Origin: Lachnospiraceae bacterium
GTDB lineage: Bacteria; Bacillota; Clostridia; Lachnospirales; Lachnospiraceae
Assembly (NCBI GenBank): GCA_004552595.1
Contig: SFNX01000076.1
Coordinates: 1-8,218 of the forward strand
Direction of reading: 5' to 3'
DNA length: 8,218 nucleotides
Numbering within the stretch: position 1 is the stretch's first letter; each line of letters starts with the position of its first letter. The notes under the pieces were generated by a model. That model did no database searches. It had not been told where the DNA came from and saw only the letters and a list, made by a program, of their open reading frames with translations. Both the position numbers and the translations under genes were made by a program. Shown piece after piece: positions 4,514-8,218 of the stretch.

Positions 4514-5773
4514 ATGGCAAAAGCAAGAAAAGATCCTAAGGGCAGAGCCCTTAGAACCGGAGAGACTTATCGGAAGTATGATGGTATGTATGTCTACAAG
4601 TACACAGATCCCTTTGGAAAGAAGTCCTATGTTTATTCAAAGAATTTGAGTAAGCTGAGAGAAAAAGAGGAGCAACTTAAGAGGGATCAGCTTGATGGAC
4701 TTGACTTGTATACGATGAGAATAGCAACCATAAACTTTGTGTTTGACAGGTACATCTCATCAAAAACAGAACTAAGGTCAACGACCTTTTCAAACTATAT
4801 GTATACATACGATCACTTTATTAGAGAAGAGTTTGGTACACGAAAAATAGCAGAAGTAAAATTCTCTGATGTACTGCAGTTTTACAAGCATCTGGTAGAT
4901 GACAAAGGACTTGCAATTGGAACACTTGAAAATGTGCATACAGTATTGCACCCCACCTTTGAATTAGCTGTGAGGGATGATATCATAAGAAATAATCCTT
5001 CGAATGGTGTAATGGCTGAGATGAAAAAGAAATGGGGCAGAAGTACTGGTGTCAGACATGCACTGACAATGGAACAGCAGGAAGCCTTCATGAGGTGTCT
5101 TGACATGCCGGAGCACGTAAGATGGAGACCTATCTTCACAGTATTGCTTGGTACCGGATGTCGTATAGGAGAGGTAATCGGACTTCGCTGGGAAGACATT
5201 GATATGGAGAACAGATTGATTAATATCAATCATGCTGTTACATATTATCCCAGAAAAAAGGATTCATATGTATGCGAGTTCGAGGTGTCGTTACCAAAGA
5301 CCGAAGCAGGAGTAAGAACTGTTCCGATGCTCCCGGCGGTATATGATGCTTTCCTTGAAGAAAAGGAACTGCAGGAAGTTCTCGATATTTGCTGCGATGT
5401 TGAACTGAATGGAATGAGCAATTTCATTTTCTGTAATCGGTTTGGCAAGTTGCATAATCCTCAGGCTCTCAACAGAGTAATTAAGAGAATAACAGAGGAT
5501 TACAATACTGCAGAAGTGGTAAGAGCAAAAAGAGAGAAAAGAGAACCTATTCTCATTCCACACTTTTCGTGTCATCACTTGAGACACACATTCTGTACAA
5601 GGTTTTGTGAAAACGAAACAAACGTAAAAGTGATTCAATCCGTGATGGGGCATGCAGATATATCAACAACGTTGAATATATATGCTGAAGCCACAGACCG
5701 CGCGAAGAAAGAATCATTCGAAAATCTGGCACGCAACTTAGATGTATTTGGTAATAAAAAGAAAGAGTCCTGA
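4514..5773 (+). CDS. int: Tyrosine recombinase (integrase) of the Tn916 family
   Basis: This 419-aa protein would cut and join the element ends and the target during integration and excision. The N-terminus (RALRTGETYRKYDGMYVYKYTDPFGKKSYVY divided over residues 11-41) matches the arm-binding domain of Tn916 Int. A core-binding SAM-like domain follows (about 74-165), then the catalytic domain. All catalytic residues are present: Arg217 (GTGCRIGEV), Lys262 (LPKTEAGVR), His354 and Arg357 (HHLRH), His380 (MGHADIS) and Tyr390 (LNIYAEAT). Start ATG 4514 has AAAGGAG at 4500-4506; an upstream TTG at 4493 in the same frame has no good site. It is near the length of Tn916 Int (about 405 aa). The nearby repeats after its stop codon are probable arm-type sites. 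Confidence 0.95.
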   Translation: MAKARKDPKGRALRTGETYRKYDGMYVYKYTDPFGKKSYVYSKNLSKLREKEEQLKRDQLDGLDLYTMRIATINFVFDRYISSKTELRSTTFSNYMYTYDHFIREEFGTRKIAEVKFSDVLQFYKHLVDDKGLAIGTLENVHTVLHPTFELAVRDDIIRNNPSNGVMAEMKKKWGRSTGVRHALTMEQQEAFMRCLDMPEHVRWRPIFTVLLGTGCRIGEVIGLRWEDIDMENRLININHAVTYYPRKKDSYVCEFEVSLPKTEAGVRTVPMLPAVYDAFLEEKELQEVLDICCDVELNGMSNFIFCNRFGKLHNPQALNRVIKRITEDYNTAEVVRAKREKREPILIPHFSCHHLRHTFCTRFCENETNVKVIQSVMGHADISTTLNIYAEATDRAKKESFENLARNLDVFGNKKKES

Positions 5774-5781
5774 TCATCTAG

Positions 5782-5823
5782 GTGCAACTTTTCGGTAGCA
5801 ACTGCTACCAATGTGCAACTTTT
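5782..5823. repeat. Paired GTGCAACTTTT repeats flanking an inverted repeat, probable integrase/Xis sites
   Basis: GTGCAACTTTT occurs exactly twice (5782-5792 and 5813-5823), 31 bp apart start to start, about three helical turns. Between them is GGTAGCA-AC-TGCTACC (5794-5809), a 7-bp inverted repeat. They begin 9 bp after the integrase stop, where Tn916-like elements carry arm-type integrase sites. The inverted repeat could also act as a weak terminator for int, but no T tract follows directly. Confidence 0.6.
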
Positions 5824-5944
5824 GTGATAATAATAGGGTCACATAAGAACAACATGTAATAGTCGGAAAAATACGGAATGCCGTAAGGACGCTGAATGGC
5901 ATATAACGAATAAAAAAGGCGTTTTTTCGGCAAATTTCCCGACC

Positions 5945-6385
5945 ATGAAATCTCTTGACGGAGCTTCTAAGAAGGCTGCATCAACGGAAGTTAAGATTGA
6001 AGAGAAGATTGACTTTTCTAAGGTTGAAATAGAGCCTTTATTTGCTGATTTTGTTGATTTTGAAACTTTCTCGAAGTCAGATTTCAGAGCTGTCAAGGTT
6101 AAGGACTGCGTGGCAGTTCCAAAGTCGAAGAAGCTTTTACAGTTCACATTAGATGACGGAACAGGAACAGACAGAACAATCCTTTCAGGAATACATGAAT
6201 ATTATGAGCCGGAAGAATTAGTGGGAAAAACACTCCTCGCTATTACAAATCTGCCACCAAGGGCAATGATGGGAATCGATTCATGTGGAATGCTCATTTC
6301 AGCAGTTCATAGCGAAGAGGGCGCAGAAAAGTTAAACCTTATCATGCTTGATAACCGCATCCCGGCCGGTGCAAAGATGTATTGA
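5945..6385 (+). CDS. metG: C-terminal tRNA-binding domain of methionyl-tRNA synthetase, probable 3' fragment of metG
   Basis: The 146 residues from ATG 5945 are the appended EMAP-II/Trbp111-like OB-fold domain of MetRS, which binds tRNA nonspecifically and helps dimerize the enzyme. The OB fold spans about 40-146 with hallmarks VPKSKKLLQF, ILSGIHEYYEPEELVGK, NLPPRAMMGI and a terminal IPAGAKMY; residues 1-39 look like the lysine/glutamate linker that joins this domain to the catalytic core. No catalytic-core sequence (HIGH, KMSKS) is present. ATG 5945 has no ribosome binding site, and the frame stays open back to 5837 through residues unlike MetRS. The simplest reading is that the element inserted into metG and separated this domain from the enzyme. 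A standalone tRNA-binding protein is the alternative. Domain identity is firm; gene status is not. Confidence 0.7.
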   Translation: MKSLDGASKKAASTEVKIEEKIDFSKVEIEPLFADFVDFETFSKSDFRAVKVKDCVAVPKSKKLLQFTLDDGTGTDRTILSGIHEYYEPEELVGKTLLAITNLPPRAMMGIDSCGMLISAVHSEEGAEKLNLIMLDNRIPAGAKMY

Positions 6386-6386
6386 T

Positions 6387-6408
6387 TTAGAAAATTAGTA
6401 TTTTCTAA
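6387..6408. terminator. AT-rich hairpin directly after the MetRS-domain stop codon
   Basis: TTAGAAAAT (6387-6395) and ATTTTCTAA (6400-6408) are perfect 9-bp arms around TAGT, 2 bp after the stop codon. It is AT-rich with no T tract after it, so it is a weak terminator or an mRNA 3'-end structure. Confidence 0.45.
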
Positions 6409-6448
6409 TCTGAATGATAATATAATGATTAAATAAAATAGGAATGTT

Positions 6449-6486
6449 TAATGCCACAAATCAAGAAATCTTGGTTTGTGGCATTA
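6449..6486. terminator. 18-bp hairpin between the MetRS-domain ORF and hipB
   Basis: Arms 6449-6466 and 6469-6486 pair along all 18 positions with one T-G wobble (6461 with 6474), leaving a 2-nt AA tip. Such a long stem is likely to separate the two transcription units. A clean T tract is missing on either side, so it may instead be an RNA-processing site or a remnant of a small mobile repeat. Confidence 0.6.
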
Positions 6487-6526
6487 TTAATATGTATTTT
6501 ATTTATGAGTGATTTGAAAAAATAAA

Positions 6527-6555
6527 TAGACAAATATGGCATATTGATATATAAT
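6527..6555 (+). promoter_or_regulatory. hipBA promoter with a possible operator in the spacer
   Basis: TAGACA (6527-6532), a 17-bp spacer and a consensus TATAAT (6550-6555) give a strong promoter with a start near 6562, 28 bp before hipB. ATATG-G-CATAT (6534-6544), an 11-bp palindrome, fills most of the spacer and is a candidate HipB operator. Confidence 0.75.
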
Positions 6556-6589
6556 AAAAACATTAAAAAGACAGAAATGGCGTGATATT

Positions 6590-6922
6590 ATGAATAACAA
6601 AAAAGATTATCAGGAATATATTAAAGAATTAGGTCAAAAAATAAAGACATATAGAATCATGAAAGAAATGTCTCAGCAGGATTTGGAGGATAAAACAGGT
6701 GTTTCTAAGAGAAGCATATCCAGATTAGAACAAGGAGAATCTGTTCAGGTTGATAATTTGTTCAAAATACTTTTGGCATTAGAGCTTGGAGATAATATAG
6801 AATTATTGGTTCCAGATCAAACGAAAAGACCAAGTTTTTATCTTGAGAAAACAGCGGATAAACCGAAAAGAGTCCGTAAAAAAATTAAAAGAAGCGAATT
6901 TAAATGGGGGGATGAACAGTGA
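6590..6922 (+). CDS. hipB: HipB-like antitoxin / repressor
   Basis: This 110-aa protein is the probable antitoxin of the HipA kinase next to it and the repressor of the operon. Residues about 14-72 form an XRE-type HTH, with SQQDLEDKTGVSKRSISRLEQG (28-49) as the HTH core, as in E. coli HipB (88 aa). The C-terminal extension (about 75-110) is highly basic (KPKRVRKKIKRSEFKW) and longer than in E. coli; it may contact DNA or HipA. Start ATG 6590 has no clear Shine-Dalgarno sequence, unlike other genes here. Its TGA overlaps the hipA GTG by 4 bp (GTGA, 6919-6922), the usual coupled antitoxin-toxin order. The promoter at 6527-6555 carries a candidate operator. Assignment rests on the HTH plus the hipA neighbour. 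Confidence 0.88.
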   Translation: MNNKKDYQEYIKELGQKIKTYRIMKEMSQQDLEDKTGVSKRSISRLEQGESVQVDNLFKILLALELGDNIELLVPDQTKRPSFYLEKTADKPKRVRKKIKRSEFKWGDEQ

Positions 6923-8217
6923 ATACTACAGCAGAAGTGTATTTGTGGGGGACACGAATAGGAATTATTCATCAGGATATTGAAAAGTCGTATGCTTCTT
7001 TTGAATATGATAAGGACTTTATAAAAAGTGGAATAGAAGTGGCTCCGCTTCGTATGCCGCTTGCCGGAAATATATATGAATTTCCCGGAATGGTCGGCGA
7101 ACCATTTTATGGAATGCCAGGTCTTGTAGCAGATTCGCTTCCTGATAAATTCGGTAACGCAGTCATAGAACAGTGGCTTATGTCATTAGGAAAATCATTA
7201 TCTGATTTTACAGCAATCGATAGGTTATGTTATACGGGAAAGCGCGGAATGGGTGCACTAGAATATGTACCGGCAAGTACTGATATAAAGGATATAGATG
7301 AAAATATCAATGTGAAAGAGATGGTAAAGTTTGCATCAGATATATTAGCTAATAGAGAAGATATATCTTTGAAATCAGATGATAATCTAACATATGCACA
7401 GCTTGTTCAGGTTGGAAGCTCCGCAGGAGGAGCCAGAGCAAAAGCAGTTATTGCCTGGAATGAGGAGACTAACGAAGTAAGGTCCGGACAAACACAGGTG
7501 GGTGCGGGATATGATTATTGGCTAATGAAGTTTGATAATGTTTCAAAAAATGGTGATCATGGTCTTGAAGATAAGCCAGAATATACTTTAATAGAATATG
7601 CTTATTATCTTATGGCAAAAAAGGCCGGAATAACAATGAATGAGTGCAGGATATATGAAAGCGAAGGGGATCATCATTTTATGACAAAGCGTTTTGATCG
7701 TGTGGATGGCAAAAAGCTTCATATGCAGTCTCTGGGTGCTTTGTCACACATTAGCTATCAGGAGCCGGGAGTATGCGGATACGAGCTGGCTGCTATGTAC
7801 ATGAAGGAACTGGGCATTTCTTATAAAGAGATTGAACAGTTTTATCGTAGGATGGTTTTTAATTGTCTCGCTGTTAACCAGGATGATCATGTTAAGAATA
7901 TCTCGTTTATTATGGATAGAACCGGTAAATGGTCACTTTCACCGGCATATGATATTACCTTTTCGTACAATCCTACAAATAAATGGCTTAGGGCTCATCA
8001 GATGTCAGTAAATGGAAAGACTTTGGGAATAGGTTATCCAGATTTAATGGAGGCTGGTAACAAAATGGGAATAAAGGCACGTCGTTGCAGCAATATTATC
8101 AGTGAAGTTGAAGCGGCAATTGCCGAATTCCAGGTAATTGCTAATCAGGTTAATATAAAAGAAAAGACATTCGAATATATTAACAAGGTTATTAATGAGA
8201 ATAAAATTTTGAAGTAG
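6919..8217 (+). CDS. hipA: HipA-like serine/threonine kinase toxin
   Basis: This 432-aa protein is a full-length HipA-fold kinase (E. coli HipA is 440 aa). In E. coli HipA phosphorylates glutamyl-tRNA synthetase and arrests growth; the target here is unknown. The N-terminal subdomain (about 1-110) has the family phrases FYGMPGLVADSLPDKFGN and the Arg-rich IDRLCYTGKRGMGALEY. The ATP loop is VGSSAGGARAKA (165-176), with Ser168 at the place of the E. coli autophosphorylation serine. Lys204 (MKFDN) fits the ATP-binding lysine. The catalytic loop is NQDDHVKN (320-327; Asp322 probable base, Asn327 metal) and SPAYDI (341-346) supplies the metal-binding Asp345. Nothing essential is missing. It starts at GTG 6919 with GGGGGGA before it (6906-6912), overlaps hipB by 4 bp and ends at TAG 8215-8217. 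Confidence 0.93.
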   Translation: MNTTAEVYLWGTRIGIIHQDIEKSYASFEYDKDFIKSGIEVAPLRMPLAGNIYEFPGMVGEPFYGMPGLVADSLPDKFGNAVIEQWLMSLGKSLSDFTAIDRLCYTGKRGMGALEYVPASTDIKDIDENINVKEMVKFASDILANREDISLKSDDNLTYAQLVQVGSSAGGARAKAVIAWNEETNEVRSGQTQVGAGYDYWLMKFDNVSKNGDHGLEDKPEYTLIEYAYYLMAKKAGITMNECRIYESEGDHHFMTKRFDRVDGKKLHMQSLGALSHISYQEPGVCGYELAAMYMKELGISYKEIEQFYRRMVFNCLAVNQDDHVKNISFIMDRTGKWSLSPAYDITFSYNPTNKWLRAHQMSVNGKTLGIGYPDLMEAGNKMGIKARRCSNIISEVEAAIAEFQVIANQVNIKEKTFEYINKVINENKILK

Positions 8218-8218
8218 C

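Larger units (their letters stand above)
425..5840. mobile_element. Integrative mobilizable element, integrase-end portion (boundaries approximate)
   Basis: Within this span are a MOBP relaxase, MobC, a probable oriT, a Cro-type regulator, an HTH/Xis/RHH control cassette and a Tn916-like tyrosine integrase. No coupling protein, VirB4-like ATPase or other type IV secretion gene is visible, so it is called mobilizable; a conjugation module could still lie left of the window. The right end is placed just after the integrase, where direct repeats occur at 5782-5823 and the MetRS-domain ORF begins. The exact right junction is somewhere in about 5825-5944. The left end was not identified, and the surface-protein gene at 1-381 may also belong to the element. 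Confidence 0.75.

Noticed and set aside
4882..5777. Several leftward frames of 67-120 aa inside the integrase gene
   Set aside because: All are antisense shadows of a gene with a complete set of catalytic residues.
5912..5927. AAAAAAGGCGTTTTTT as a transcription terminator for int
   Set aside because: The stem would be only A-T pairs around a 4-nt loop, too weak; it is better viewed as a possible insertion target.
5839..6147. 102-aa leftward frame over the MetRS-domain junction
   Set aside because: It is antisense to a clear OB-fold domain and has no family-like sequence.
1..8218. CRISPR array, tRNA or rRNA genes, insertion-sequence transposase
   Set aside because: No regularly spaced repeats, cloverleaf-like segments or DDE-transposase sequence were seen on either strand.

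Overview
The window looks like Lachnospiraceae-type (Clostridia, Firmicutes) DNA. It is AT-rich, uses strong AAGGAG-type ribosome binding sites, and its proteins resemble families common in that group: a Tn916-like integrase, a small Xis, a MOBP relaxase with MobC, and a MetRS C-terminal domain. No rRNA, tRNA or CRISPR array was seen, so the taxonomic call is inference from protein style and base composition.

Layout. Positions 1-381 hold the 3' end of a membrane-anchored surface protein, closed by a strong terminator (391-417). Positions 425-2205 hold a leftward mobilization pair, mobC then relaxase, overlapping by 52 bp. Upstream of mobC, 2206-2385 is a hairpin-rich stretch that is the best oriT candidate. 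To its right lies a predicted leftward promoter (2468-2497) with a terminator (2387-2429), giving either a roughly 75-nt RNA or an attenuated mob leader. Positions 2844-3233 encode a Cro/C1-type regulator with its own terminator. Positions 3291-3717 hold no intact gene but include an unusually GC-rich island (3421-3600).

Positions 3718-5773 form a recombination module: a 68-aa HTH regulator, a 61-aa excisionase-like protein, a 59-aa ribbon-helix-helix (RHH) protein and a Tn916-family tyrosine integrase. It carries two well-formed promoters, each overlapped by its own inverted-repeat operator: CCACTCA-A-TGAGTGG before the HTH gene and GTATTACAA-N14-TTGTAATAC before the RHH gene. This suggests layered self-repression of excision and integration.

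Beyond the integrase come paired GTGCAACTTTT repeats around a small inverted repeat (probable element-end sites). Next is an ORF for only the C-terminal tRNA-binding domain of methionyl-tRNA synthetase, with no ribosome binding site, as if the element had cut into metG or a related gene. The window ends with a complete hipB-hipA toxin-antitoxin operon (6590-8217).

Taken together, most of the window (about 425 to 5830-5940) is the integrase-end portion of an integrative mobilizable element. It has a relaxase and MobC but no visible type IV secretion genes. The left end and the rest of metG are not in the window. The individual families are known. The less obvious parts are the two-operator circuit, the predicted small RNA or attenuator beside oriT, the GC-rich non-genic island, and the metG junction beside hipBA.
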